Below, piece after piece: positions 13,001-25,333 of a DNA stretch of 64,000 nucleotides. Each line of letters opens with the position of its first letter. Position 1 is the stretch's first letter. Below the pieces are notes generated by a model, which searched no databases, was not told the origin of the DNA, and saw nothing but the letters and a program-made list of their open reading frames with translations. Where the stretch lies: the NCBI GenBank assembly GCA_004009845.1, contig RMBW01000056.1:141327-205326 (forward strand). Reading direction: 5' to 3'. Position numbers and translations under genes: made by a program. The DNA comes from Davidsoniella eucalypti (Eukaryota > Ascomycota > Sordariomycetes > Microascales > Ceratocystidaceae).

Positions 13001-16000
13001 GGCTGTGGCGCCAGTGAGCATGGTATCCTGCCAGCCGATCATAGAGCAACCGTACACGCTGATGTGGTTACCGTATAACGACGTTGCCAGGGTGACATAG
13101 CTACTCTGCGCACCGTCGAGGTTCTCCGAGTTGACAATGTCGATGTTGTAAAACGCAATGTTGGTGCTACCTGTGGCTACTGTGGCAGTCTCGGCGTTGC
13201 TGTGGCCAGTTGGAAGGGGAGAGACCGACAGACCACGGCCGTTGGTGATGGTCACCGTGTTGGCCGAGTAGTTGGCACCCGGGGCATCCGCAGTATAACC
13301 GATTAACATGACAGGGCCGCTACGCTTGATCGAGGGCACCTGCTCACTGTAAGTTCCGGGGTAGATGAAGACACACTGCGCCGAGGTATCGTCCGGCAGA
13401 GAAGCCAGGGCAGCGGTCACGTTAGTGAACGAGCCATTGACAGAGCCGTCGGCAGACACAAGAACTGCACCGGCAGGAGGAACTGTACCACTAGTTGGCA
13501 CAGCCCAGGTGAACGTAGCCGAGGTTGTAGTTTCCGTAGCAGTTGTTGTCGTGTTAACTTCTAGCGGGTAGCTCGGGGTATAAGCATAGGCCGTAGCGTC
13601 CATCCACGATGTGACATCGCTACCCAGCCAGGTATCAATGTCATAGGCAGCTGCCTGTGTCTCGGTCAGGTTGGTGGCAAAGGTAGCGCGGGCCGTCGAA
13701 GCAGTCCAGGCACCGGGGCCAGAGTTGTTGAACTCACCAAACACGACGTTGTCGGTCTGTGGCGCCGAAGTAGACCAGATTTTCCAGCCAGCAGCGTTAA
13801 TGTGCTTGTCCAGGTACGAATTGCGGAACACCGAGATGGCGTAGCTACTCCAGGGGCGACCGAGATACGTCAGGCCCATGGATGATCCGTACGATGAAGT
13901 GTAGGTCACATAGCAGCGATCAAAGACGTAGCCACCGGCCCACGAGGCACTAGGGCGGTTTTGCGCCGTGATGCAACCGCTGTTTGCAGTGTTAGAGGCA
14001 ATGTAGCACTGGTGGAAGAAGGCCTTAGAGTAGCCCCAGATAAAGTCAACAGAGCCTTCGATGTAGCAGTTACTGAACAACTGCGTGCCTTGGTTAGCCA
14101 GGAGCGTGTCCTGGTATCCGATGAAGGAGCAGCCATACGCCGCCATCTGCTTGCCATAGAAGTCGGCTGCCAGGGCTGCCGTGTTGGTAGTCTGCGGGTA
14201 CAAGTTCTCGAAGTTGATGTTGTACAACGCAATACCGGCTGTATCTGTCTTGCGGGCCGAGATCACAGGAGTTTGTTCATCTTGACCAAGGCTGGTAAGC
14301 CGACCCGACGAAAACTGGATAGTCACCAAGTTCTGAGTGAAATCGTTGGCAAACGTCGTCTCACCACGCAGAGTTACCTTGCCGGTGCGGTTGATGGATA
14401 GCTGTTCTGTGTATGTACCCGCTAAGATGTAGATAGTATAAGCAGCACCGTCAGCTGGCAAAGAATTGATGGCAGATTGTACGGAAGCATACTGGCCAGT
14501 AGCAGTAGCTGAAGGAGCCACGGTATAGGTGGCCGAGGCGGAGGTAGAGGTTGTGGCAGTAGCAATTGCAGTGGCCGAAGCAGCTGTGGAGGACGAGATA
14601 GCAGTAGCAGCGATAGCCTGAGCGGAGTCGGAGGCAGAGATAGCAGCGATAATATGGTCATCGATCCAGGTGATATCTGTCGAGGCAACAGACGGCGTAA
14701 CGCCAGCAAAGAAGTTCTCCAGAGCATAGCTATACAGTAGAGTTGCATCAGTGGTGTAGTTAACATAAGCCGCGCGAGTCGCCGCATTCGCCTTGTAGGC
14801 TCCAGCACCTATGGTTCCAAACTCGGTGAAGAAGTTACCGCCTGTCTGTGTCTTAGAGTCTACATGAACACCCGAAGCAGCAATGAAGCTGTCCATGCTC
14901 GTGTTGCGCCACAGGCCAACGGCACCACCAGCAGAGTTGGCTGCTAGCAGGAACACATTGGTATTAGACGATCCGCTCTTCTGGGAAATACTGCAAGAGT
15001 CGAAGACAACAGTTGAGTTGTACAAAGTCGTTCCGACAGTAGCTCCCTGGTTGTACACGATGTTTGCACTAGATGCCGTCGGCACAACGGTGGTGCGGAA
15101 GAGATACACTGATGGGTACGCGTAGATCAATTTGTCAGAGCCCTCAATGTACGAGTCGGCAATGATGGCCGCAGCATAATTTCCTGTCACGCAGCTAGCA
15201 CCTGCGCAAATAAAAGAACAACCATAGAAGGCGTTCTTACCGCCACGAAGATACACAACACCAGTCTTGGAGCTGCTATCAGTGCTAGCAAAGTTGATGT
15301 TACGCCAGGTTAAAGCATTGGGGGCCTTGTTGTAGGTGACCGCGAGGCTGGCTTGGCTAATCACAACGCTGTTTCCAGCATATGATGTTGCTGAAGGTCC
15401 AACAACGGTCACGGTAGCAGTGGCGGCGATAGTCACAGCTTCGGAGTAGGTTCCAGCCAGCACGGAGACAGTCGGGATAGCCGAAGCCTGGGCAAAGGCA
15501 ATTGCATCGTTGATAGCTGTAAATCTGGCCGAGCCATCAAGGGCAACAGTGACGGCAGTTGGAGATGTAGAAGTTGAAGTAGTCAACAAAGACGACGATG
15601 TGGTTGATGTTGCCGAAGCAATGGTACTAGAAACCGTAGAAGTGGTTGATTCTGTGACGTTGGCTGTGACGTAAAGTTAGGGTTAGTAAATGTTTACATT
15701 AGTTTTGTGCGACATTTGGTAGTGCAATTGCGTTTTGTGGCGTATCCTTACCTGGCAAAACAGCAGCAGCAGCAGAGGTGGAATTAGAAGGTAAAATATA
15801 AGAAGAAGAATAGCCCGTCACCATATAAGGAGCGGGAGCGGCTGAAGCATTGGCGGGTGATGCTGTAGGGTAAAGAACGGAAGAGTTATAGAGAGAGTTG
15901 TAAAGAGTGGCAGTCGAATTGACCGAAGAAGAGATGCTGGCAGAAGCCAAGGTAGAGATTGAGCTACCAGAAGAAACGAATGTAGTAGTAACCACACTGG

Positions 16001-16325
16001 AGACGGTGCTTGGGCTGTTAGAAAAGCTCAAGCTACCAGTTGCAGCAGTAGTGTAAAGATTGCCTGTGCTGAAGACATTGCTGTTGCTGTTGCTGTTGCT
16101 GCTGTTGCCAGTGCTAGTGATGGTATTATTGGGGAAAATACCACCAGAAGACGAGGAGGGAAGGGAAGAAGCAAGGAGTGAAGGAGAAGACTTGGCCTTA
16201 CATGCAGAAGCGCGCTTATGAAGCTTCACGGCATCGTTATCTCTGGCTTCAGTGAGCGATGGCGCAGCGTTAACAAGCCCAGCTAGGCTCAGAGCCAGGG
16301 TTAGAGCAGCACGGGCGGAGACCAT
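10090..16325 (-). CDS. secreted multi-domain pectinesterase: four tandem PME domains plus Thr/Ser-rich tail
   Basis: Predicted exons are 16325-15752, 15663-12060 and 11983-10090. Introns are 88 nt (donor GTAAGG, branch TACTAAC) and 76 nt (donor GTAAGA, branch TACTAAC, acceptor CTACTAG); phases match and give 2023 residues. The start is the ATG at 16325, which opens a signal peptide, then a Lys-Arg (Kex2-type) site near residue 40 and a Ser-rich linker to about 215. Four CE8 pectin methylesterase domains follow at about 230-530, 575-885, 928-1240 and 1282-1590. Domains 2-4 keep G[YWF]QD near 708, 1070 and 1419, [VI]D[FM]IWG near 732, 1096 and 1440, and LGRP[WY] near 794, 1160 and 1500. Domain 1 has lost all three. 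The tail (1600-2023) is Thr/Ser/Val repeats with an internal Ala-Arg-Arg site near 1804 and no hydrophobic GPI-type end. The family de-esterifies pectin; known fungal enzymes are usually single-domain (about 330-380 residues). The enzyme call is firm; one continuous mRNA is inferred. Confidence 0.88.
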
Positions 16326-18263
16326 GATAGAATTGAGCAAGTAGAAGGAAGGCTCTTTATATTAGGAGAAAATATATTGTATAAACAAATGTGAGGGGGT
16401 TGCCCGGTCGTGGGGCTATAGAGAGAGAGAGAGAGGAAGAAAGACACTGACAAGACCGTGGCTCTGCTCTGGCTCTACAGAAAGAAAGAGAACAAGAAGG
16501 AGACCGTGGTTTAGAGAGTGGCATCGCGGGGGGGGCTGATATACATATACGCTGTAGCACTGAGTCGATTTTGAACATCCCATCGTCTATCTGAGCTGTA
16601 TTGAATCTAGTCTATTGCCACTCTAGTTGCAATCTTTTTTACATGGTCCTTGAGATCGAAGCTATTCCTTGGTTCACCCCTCACTCATCAATTTTATCGA
16701 ACGACTACAAGCATCATTCATGCCTAGCTGCTACGGCTCGTTGGTGGCTCCGATCAACACCAACGCTAACCAACCTTCTAGATTTATAAAGGCCAAATGA
16801 TATCAGGCTTGGAGGCTAGGCCGATGATACTGGGTTGGATATCAGTCCTAGTGTTCAATTCTAGAAATTGCCTCAAGGTTCAAGCTTTTGCTGTCCGCCA
16901 CCATTGAGGTGAGGAAACAAGCCAAGCGCTTAGAAGACTGACAAGGTTTAAAAACTTAGCAAGCACGGACCTCAACAACAAGTATCAATATCACCAACTT
17001 GCATCGGCGTCATACCAACTTAGTCTTCAATCCATGCATTGTCCATACTTTGGCTCTTTTTATTCTCCTTGATAGCCCAATGATGATTTAGACCGTTTAG
17101 GCTGATATCTTTCAAAGCTGGATAATCCAAGTTCAAAACTCTCCGCCGTGCTATTGGCTCAGTCTCTTCGCAGAATGAAAAATCTCCGTGATGCTTCACC
17201 GTTAAACATAGGACTATCCAATATTCATCAGGCGAGGTGGGGCGACTACCTATCGTGGAAGTCGTGAATTGAGTAAATAAGGAATCAAGATAAGAGAGAC
17301 AGTTCGTATATTACTACCAGTGGAGTGGTATAGCTTTCCGTCCCATGTGGTCAGGGTCTTTCTACCTGTCTCTATATACATTGTATATGAACAGGTTCAC
17401 TCAACACAATCATTTTAGCCTATGTAGCCACCTAAATTATATCTATCATAGATCATCCTAAGGGGGGGAACTCTAAGCCACGATAGTCTAGTCCTCTTAA
17501 ACAATCGCTCGAAGGAAGATTCCGTTTCTGCAGGAGTTTCTGCTAGAAGAAGCTAATAGTGAACTATTCTAGCCCCTAATCTCTCTTATTACTACTAGAT
17601 ATGGCAATCAGTCATTGTTCCCATAGTCATGAAGAGTGATCGCCAGGAACCTAGATCGAATGCCACATGGCCAAAAAATCTTTCTTTCTTTCTTTCTCGC
17701 ATATCACAGCCAGAGGGTTTTTATTCCTTTATCAACTCTTTTCCATTTCGAGATTGCCTCTTTTTCTTAGTGCCCTTTTTTCTCTCTTGATTAGGCTTTG
17801 TTCACAGCTTCTTCCCAAGACTATTGTCAACTTATCAAGGAGGTATCCCTGTGTATAAATTTCCCGACTGGTCTGGATTTAAACTGTGCTGGCAAGCCGG
17901 GCAACAAGTTTTGCCAACCGAACAGTAACTATGAAAGAAAAATGAGAAAGAGACAATATTGGATAGATCAGAGGCCTAGACGTGATATTTGATATGTACA
18001 TATAGACAACAGAGATTTCTACGACACTTTTCTTCTCACTCAATCTTTGAGGTTATCCCAAACCTGATAAGTGGACGGAAAAATCTTTAACCCTAATATA
18101 TAAGTAATCAAACATTTTTGTTATTACAGACATTACGTTAATGTATTCAAAAGAAACCTTTTTTTTTTTAATATGTATTGATTATTTCAAATGAAGTCAT
18201 GTATTTGTATGCTAGATATACATTGTTAAGCTCTTCCTGCAGCTATTTCACCAACGAAAAGAT
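16326..18263. other. spacer between pectinesterase and xylanase genes
   Basis: About 1.9 kb upstream of the pectinesterase start and downstream of the xylanase stop. A GA-dinucleotide run lies at 16421-16437. A minus-strand TATAAA at 16361-16356 is probably too close to the pectinesterase ATG to act as its TATA box. Two short overlapping plus frames at 17667-17992 are in different frames and unconvincing. No RNA gene or transposon seen. Confidence 0.6.
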
Positions 18264-19661
18264 CTAAATGCACTGGGAGTAATAATCATTCTGCTTAGTG
18301 CATGTGAGTCCCGTAGCACAAGTAGTGGCACCAGTCCAGTTGCTACCACCGCACTGTTGGAAGGCAGCAGCAGCAGAAGTATCAACGTTTAAGCTGGTAG
18401 GCTGAGCGGTGTTAGCAGTGCTAGGTGTGGTCTCTTCATCGCAGTACTCATCAGCGGGGTTAGCGGGGGCAGCGGCAGGAGTAGGCTCGTCATCTTCACA
18501 GTAGTCATCAGTGGTAGTAGTAGCGGGAGTGGGTGCAGCCGCACGAACGCCAGCAGACTTAACGAGGGTGGTAAATGTTGTAGAAGAGCTAGTCTCGGGA
18601 ACGGCAAAGGAAGCGGCATTAGAAAGCGCCGCGGAAACAGAGAAGTAAGCAGGCTTGGGCTCAAAGTTCTCGTCGAAGAGCAGAGCAGCGCCCTGGCCGG
18701 GGAAAGTGGTGGGAATCCACGAAAACTTGTCCGTCCAATCCCAGATGGTAACACCGACACAGGCTTTAACATCCATGCAAGCACTGACAACGACGGCGTA
18801 GTCATCGCCCTGCTGGGCTAGGCCAGAGTCAGAGGCGGGGAGACTAGAGAAGCGGATATCAAGCTCGGTATAGGCAACCTCGGTAACACCAGCAGTCAGA
18901 TAGCTCTGCATAGTAGAGACATAGCTAGCCTTGTCGGAAACACTACCGACTACCAGATGGGCCTGCATGCCAACACCATCGATGGGCTGGCCTTGAGACT
19001 TGACCAACTTGACAATGTTCGCAGCGCCAGTAGCCTTGACACCGGGAGTTTCAATGCTGTAATCGTTGTAGTACAGCTTGGCGGCGGGATCAGCGGCAGA
19101 GGCGATCTTGAAGGCAGTTGGGATGTACGACTCGCCAATGTTCTCGAGGAAGACATTGCTGCGGAGAGTTCCATCTTCATTGAGAGCCTCATTGACAACA
19201 TCCCAGGCATAGCACTTGCCCTTGAAGTGCTCGACCTCGTTGGTGATGTGAGTTTCCATGACCTTGGATAGGGTCTCGTTGGTCCAAGTACCGCCAGTAA
19301 CCCACGAAGGCAGCTGAGAGTACCATACGAGCGTGTGGCAACGCACGAGCATGTTCTGGCTCTCGGCCACCTCGACAATGGCATCACCGTTGTCGAAGGT
19401 AAAGACGCCGGGAGACTTCTCGGTGCTGTCCCACTTCTGGCTGTTGCCAGGTGTCAGAGCACCCCACATAGAGGGATTCTTGAGCTGCGCTAGGTAGGTA
19501 GCGTTTGTCAGTTCGGAGTTGTCGGTAGCAGTACCAAAGTACAGCTTGCCAGCGGCCTTAGCCATGTCGTTCAGACCAGCCAAGGTGCCGTCAACAGCCA
19601 TGGCCGAAGAAGCCATAGCCAGTAGGGCCACAGAAGTGGAGGGAGAAGATGAGTAACGCAT
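18264..19661 (-). CDS. GH10 endo-beta-1,4-xylanase with C-terminal CBM1
   Basis: An intronless 465-codon gene. The ATG at 19661 opens a signal peptide (about residues 1-22); the frame extends 10 codons further upstream but without another ATG. The GH10 barrel covers about 30-350. The acid/base Glu is E158 in WDVVNEAL and the nucleophile is E266 in YTELDIRF; the substrate-binding HTLVW and [10 protein letters not shown] motifs are present. A Thr/Pro/Ala linker follows with two acidic Tyr-Cys repeats ([11 protein letters not shown] and [10 protein letters not shown], about 385-412). The CBM1 cellulose-binding module closes the protein (about 430-465: QQCGG, four Cys, ending YYSQCI). The family hydrolyses internal xylan bonds outside the cell, and CBM1 tethers the enzyme to cellulose. 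It lies 2 kb upstream of the pectinesterase on the same strand. Confidence 0.97.
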   Translation of the reverse strand: MRYSSSPSTSVALLAMASSAMAVDGTLAGLNDMAKAAGKLYFGTATDNSELTNATYLAQLKNPSMWGALTPGNSQKWDSTEKSPGVFTFDNGDAIVEVAESQNMLVRCHTLVWYSQLPSWVTGGTWTNETLSKVMETHITNEVEHFKGKCYAWDVVNEALNEDGTLRSNVFLENIGESYIPTAFKIASAADPAAKLYYNDYSIETPGVKATGAANIVKLVKSQGQPIDGVGMQAHLVVGSVSDKASYVSTMQSYLTAGVTEVAYTELDIRFSSLPASDSGLAQQGDDYAVVVSACMDVKACVGVTIWDWTDKFSWIPTTFPGQGAALLFDENFEPKPAYFSVSAALSNAASFAVPETSSSTTFTTLVKSAGVRAAAPTPATTTTDDYCEDDEPTPAAAPANPADEYCDEETTPSTANTAQPTSLNVDTSAAAAFQQCGGSNWTGATTCATGLTCTKQNDYYSQCI

Positions 19662-19921
19662 GTTAAAGAATATAAAATGTAAAATGCTCAAAAAAAGAAA
19701 GTTTGTGAAAAGGCGTAGTAATGAAGAAAGGAGCCGTAGTCAAAGAATGATATATCGTCGGGCGAGAAGAAAAGAACGTAAATGAGCCAGTCAATTCGAC
19801 AAGAATGAAAGAATGTAAGAGAAAGCTAGAACAGAATGTAGATGAGGATCAGATGGTGCCAGTCCATTGCCTTCCTAAAACTTCAAGAGTGTTGGGTCTA
19901 GACAGTGGGCAGACCTTGAGC

Positions 19922-19927
19922 TTTATA
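19922..19927 (-). promoter_or_regulatory. TATA box candidate of the xylanase gene
   Basis: TATAAA on the minus strand (context GAGTATAAAGCTC), about 260 nt upstream of the xylanase ATG. The sequence and spacing suit a fungal TATA promoter with a leader of roughly 230 nt. No unambiguous xylan-activator site was seen by eye. Confidence 0.35.
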
Positions 19928-21750
19928 CTCGAATGACCATACGAATACCGAGCTAAATCGTCTGAACGCGCGCATCTTTATTAGGCTACCGGTTCGGGTC
20001 AGCCCCCGATGGAACTTTCTTCTCAAACAACAAGTGTTGTAGATACAGGATAGCTTCCAGATCCACTTTGTTCCCCTTCTCCTTCTTAATCTTCTAACTC
20101 CTTGTCGGCAATCAGCCCCCAAGCCAAGAAATCGGTGTTCACAACGCGGTTTATAAGAGCAACCCGAAGAGAATAAGAAAGTATAGTAAGCTAAGTTGTG
20201 CTTCGGATGCTCCTACAGGTGCTATTTTGGCCTATTCAACCACATCCTTACGGTTTCTTAGACGTTCGATTTCACCTAAACATAGTAGCATCAGAGACGA
20301 CCCTAGATATTGTGAAACATGGTTTTAGCAGCACTTGCTATGCAACGGCCAGCTCAGCCGGAGATCCTGATTTGAGAGGTTGCCTAGAGTACATATATAG
20401 CGGAGATTTGTTCTGCAATGGAGCTTCCCTGGTTGTTCTCTGACAAAGCGCTGTTTCTTCCATTGCACGAGCTCAAACAGTTCGAGGATCTGAGCGGCGG
20501 AGTTTAAAGAAAGAGATAATAAGGAATAGAGTCAAAACAGAACCAAGAACGGCTTATTAATTCCTACAGATTTCTATCCGATAATCATAACTAACTCTTT
20601 CATATCAGTCGCATCCTTAACATATAGTAACATTCGCATGATGGTATGTCTATAAGAGATTCAGTGATTCCATGGTTCCGACGACTCTAAATTTGTATCA
20701 TTAGTTTTGCTTCCAAATAAGAATCGTTTCGGATCAGCTTCCAGAAAATAAAGTTTGTACGCAATATAGTTCCCATCCGTCTACCCTTAGAAAGCCAATA
20801 TCGTCCAACTTTAATGGCTCGATCATCTACATCTACAACCAGACATAGACCCAGTACGGAACAGGCCGCACGTTCAGTTTTCGCCATGTTTAAGTATAGA
20901 CGAAGAGAGAGAGCGGATTTATCCTAGACAAGGGATCGTTACAGCTGGTGTTGATTAGTGCTGTGTATCAGGTATAAATTTTCAATGTGACTATAACTTC
21001 AGACCAAGATCATGTGGTTGACGACCGATTGGAGCATTAAACGCGTCAGGGGAAGACCAATTTTTATAAAGTCAAGATCGGCTACCAAGGAAGACTCTTG
21101 CACAAAAGAAAGACGCTTGTTATGGCCGCCGTTCTGGCTTACGAGCTGTTGAAGGTTGGTTGGCCTTTTGGATATTGTACCGAAGAGTAGATACGTCAAT
21201 GTACCATAGACGCAATAGTTACAGTTGGAGCCTCAGGGTGTTCAAAATGATATGCCACTGCATCCCTAATGGCCGCGGCGCGTAAAACACGTGTTGTTTC
21301 TTCCATTTTCTAAGAATTGATGATGATATCGCGAAAAATAAGGATGGAGGTTAGGAAGTTGTTGATGAAAAGTAAAACTTGCTGCCACCTTATTCTTGAT
21401 ACGGAGCACCATCAATTAAAATATTGTGGGACGCAGCACGAGCATTTGTAGATTCGTAAGGAGCATGCTTCTTTCTTTGATACTGCATCGCCAAGGTCAG
21501 ATAACATACTTAGTTAACCCTAGTTAGCTGCTTGTTCTTCATATATAAAACCCTACCGAATTCAATCCAACTAAAGCAAAAAAAACGCATCATGTAGCTA
21601 GATAACAGGAGTCATTATAGACATCTTACACTTTACTTTGGCAATCGCCTATTAATTGTGAATATCTTGAAGACACTCCTCAAACTACAGTGGAACATTA
21701 ATTTTCCATTTCCAGAAAATCGAATCATCCAAGTTTATGCTGAATGGGGA

Positions 21751-21833
21751 TAACCCTAAGTGTGTTTTTATTTTATTTTTTTATTCATTAATCTTATGGA
21801 GCTATAGAGTTATGAAGATGTAACCCTAAGTGT
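21751..21833. mobile_element. short 5'-truncated retro-insertion candidate flanked by 13-bp direct repeats
   Basis: TAACCCTAAGTGT occurs at 21751-21763 and exactly again at 21821-21833. Between them lies a 57-nt T-rich segment which, read on minus, ends in an A-rich tail (AATAAAAAAATAAAATAAAAA). This is the signature of target-primed retrotransposition with a target-site duplication. The minus-strand core CCATAAGATTAATGAATAAAA matches the insertion at 33886-33939. No coding capacity. Confidence 0.35.
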
Positions 21834-23400
21834 ATTAGTCGAAGGAATCAAGGTAATATCGAATAAAAGTAAAATATGAGGTAACGAAAATATAATCTTT
21901 TATTTTGTGCAAGATATCATTCACTGACCTTAAAAATATTTGTTTAAAGGATTAGAGACTCTGGGTAAGCAGACACGAAAAACGGCCCATTGAGAACGGT
22001 GCTGAAAGATAAATATGATTCTATATGCACCGTATCTTTTGATTTCCGCCAATAGTCTATGGATTGGGCGGATGTATACGTATGTACCTATCTGTATATG
22101 AATAACTCACTCTTCCCGTCTTCTCTTCTTGAAACCCCGTCTCTGGCGGTTGTCCGCATTGATTTCATGTAAGATTCAGCTGCCAAGTTACAACCGGAAT
22201 AAGCAATAGTCACTGTGAAAGGGAAAAAGAGTTGAAAATATTGGCAGTAGACAACTTGAGACAGACGTTAGATTGTCCTCGGTCTCTATAGATAGACAGA
22301 TAGACCTGTTAAGACAAGTCGGTTAAAGTGACATAAGTCGCGACAGGATCTTCAATATCAAAGAAAGGCATGTTCTCCCTACGATAAACTTCCTATTTCG
22401 GGGTGTGAGTTACCTAGATGTGATTGGATGTTCTGTGCGCCACCAAGATAAAGACATACAGTACATTATGATTCTACAACTAGTCATGATGACCCGCAGA
22501 GACATGGGACATGGCGCTATCTTTATCTCCGGGCAAAAGGACTCCACGAGCCGCCTTGTCTGGCCTGGTTAAGAATCCCCAAAACTGCAATTTCAACTGT
22601 ATGGGTCAGCACGTTGTATCGTGTAGCGGCACAGAAACAGTTAGTTGTACATAGTTAGTTATCGCGAACGAGTTTGGGCCAAGGTGTGTGACGGTTCAAC
22701 AAGCCTCGTGCAGCTAAAGGAATAAGCCACCGAATTGGAGTAGAAGTACTTATGGTGGAAACAAGTGGCTATATATGCAGTTGGCTACATAAAGTAAGCA
22801 CGAAGTAATATAAAGCTACATATTGCAGCTGCAGGAAGTAAATAGTCTGCTTCCTGAATGGCCTCGAGAGACCCGTAATTCTAGACCTGCGATACATATT
22901 ACATGAATATCCTTATACAGCTAACGGATAACAAGAAACCGCTGCCTGTGAGCAATGTGACAGAAGTCTTGGCTTCTAGTTTTCCGTTTTATCTTGAGAT
23001 GTTGAGGATCAAGAGGCTGTTCCACTACGAAGCTGAAGCGAAGCTGGATCAGGGAGTGATAGTCAGTAGACAGTGCATGGTAACCCTTGTTAAGCTCACT
23101 TGAAGGATGGGTAAGAAGGAATACAATAGACAAGCTTCAGAGCCTGCGTTGACTAGCAATTCAAGGGCCTTACTAGGAACTGATGAACTGGTTGGAGCCA
23201 CTATCCTGGGTTTTTAGTTGTATTCAAGCTGTTATCCATTACTTAGTATATCTGTTTATATTACATACAGATACTTATATATATAGCTGTATGTAGTTGT
23301 AGAGTAGATATGATACATAATTCCGGATGCATTATACATAGTTCAACCATATAGTTAATAAAAACCACCGTATTTGATAGACAGATATAAACTTCTTTCC

Positions 23401-23583
23401 TACACAGATAAGAGACGCATCCTGGAGTTGGACGTCAAGATATGACAACTAGACGAGAAGGCACGTCGTGCCGTCAAAAGCGGCTACTACCCTTGTTTCG
23501 TAGACCTCAATGAGATGACCTTGTCGCAAAGCGAAAAACCAAGACTCGACCGGTGGCAAACACGGCAACTGCTTCCCGAATGA
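23401..23583 (+). pseudogene. possible relic of a coding exon
   Basis: A block clearly more GC-rich than its surroundings. Read from TACACAG at 23401 it gives a frame with one internal TGA (23443-23445), then 45 open codons with protein-like composition (GYYPCFVDLNEM, PRLDRWQTRQLLPE) to a TGA at 23581. It starts beside a CCTACACAG sequence that would serve as a splice acceptor. No family recognised; chance is quite possible. Confidence 0.12.
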
Positions 23584-25000
23584 ACTTTACCGTCTAATGC
23601 CATATATCCGCAAATCAGGCGATTTAACGTCAGCTTATTAGTTTTTTTCCTATGTAGCATTTGTGCACAAAAGATAAGAATTGAGATATGAGGATGTTTG
23701 TAGCACTCGATTCAATCATGAGAGATAAAATATACTATAAGCCTATCCGCTTCAAATTATGATGATGAATAGATGATTTTCTGTCCATGCTAGCTCGTTC
23801 ATAGATAGCCATGAATAAAAGATGTGCTGTAAAGTAGTTGCACCAAATCACAAACATCCTGGTTGGCTGGTGACGAGCTGGGCTTGACCAAGTGAAGCGA
23901 TCAGGTAGGAGATCGACAGAGCTTTTCTCCTTCAAAAGGGATCGCTTGAGGAGTTGGGAAGTAAGTAGGTGAAGGAGGTGGTGCATAGGAATAAGCAGGA
24001 ATAAGCTATGAAAAGTGGTAAAAGGTGATTGAATTGAGACCGATGAAGGAAAGCTGGACAGTGATTGGCCTCGGATATTTCTTGAAGGAATACGGAAGTA
24101 GTGACTGGACGTGGAAACTGAAGGCTGGCTGATTGACTAAAAGAATGATATGTGATGTCTAACGCATTCCAAGGCCAAATACAAGAATCTCAGCGAAACA
24201 ACAACTCCCGAACGTAGAAGGACATCTTTTTTTAAGGTACCTACCTATCTACCTACAGAACTAGAAGTAATAAGACAATCTTGGACAAATGTCTAAAAAA
24301 TTAGATTATCTTGTACGAAAGGTAGATGAGAACTGTTATTCAAGTAAAAGGCTCACGGGAGGATTCTCTGCATGCAACTAAAGAGACAAAGCCCTACCAG
24401 AACAGGAAACATTGTCTCCAATGGATCAATGAATTTCAGCACTTTGTCAAGTAGAAATTAAAAGAAACAGAAGGGAAAGGGGAAATGGATAAAAGGACAA
24501 GAGAAGACAGGAAAACATAGTACATAGTAGAAGGAAGAGCAGGTATCAATCAGGAAAGAAACAACGAGTGACGCAGATATTCCCTGATTGGGATTTGGAG
24601 GCGTTCATAGACTCTTTTTTGATTTGCTCACTCTGCAGATTTGATGTGGATTTTCTGGGAAAGTACAGGGAAACAACTGCAGCTTTGAGGCTATGATCCT
24701 TCCTGATAAAACAGAATTGATATTTTCGGTGTTATTGAACAGTTACAAAGTACTGGCGGGAAAGTAGGGCAAGACAGCCGTGATATAAGCCAAAAAAAAA
24801 TTATAAATTTTTTTTTTCATTCAAGGACACAGTCAAAAAATATATGTGGCGTTTATATAATCAGCAGTATAACTCAAATAAATTTAACATAAATATTAAA
24901 CGCTTTGAGGCAGGATGACTCCATGTCTAGAAATCAGTCCTCCTTGCAAGTGGTTGCAAATAAGAAGCAGCTAAATCCCCAGGCATATCAACTCTACTAC

Positions 25001-25008
25001 TATATAAA
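25001..25008 (+). promoter_or_regulatory. TATA box candidate of the DUF2235 gene
   Basis: TATATAAA on the plus strand about 325 nt upstream of the ATG at 25334, followed by a pyrimidine-rich leader. Typical fungal TATA sequence; the spacing implies a leader of about 290 nt. Confidence 0.35.
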
Positions 25009-25333
25009 CTTTGTATAAGTAGAAACATCGTTTATCCAACTTTGTGCTTTTAATTCTTTTATTTCATCTTTCAGTGTGCGTTAGCTTATTCCTTCTATTT
25101 AGTATCCATCTTTGGTTCACATCAAGATATTTGTTCTGTCATTTTGATACTCCAGGAATATATACGTCATATGGTCATACAGAATCGGTCTACATCTTGC
25201 GTTGAAGTTCAAGAGGTTATAGATAACGATTCTCGAGTTTTCTCTGGCGCGGTACTTACCTTGTCTAATATTCTGTGGAAACGCCTTGCTCCCAGTTTCC
25301 GTTACTGTTTAGACATCATCTCGACCTTTCATC

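Larger units (their letters stand above)
19662..25333. other. intergenic, no recognised gene
   Basis: A 5.7-kb stretch without a convincing gene. It holds the probable xylanase promoter, a direct-repeat-flanked T-rich insertion (21751-21833), a GC-richer block that may be a gene relic (23401-23583) and the promoter of the DUF2235 gene. A 67-codon frame at 22903-23103 resembles nothing known. A near-symmetric A9/T10 tract lies at about 24790-24820. Confidence 0.55.

Noticed and set aside
18389..19387. Frames of 138 and 145 codons overlapping the xylanase on the same strand
   Set aside because: Alternative-frame shadows of the well-supported GH10 reading frame.
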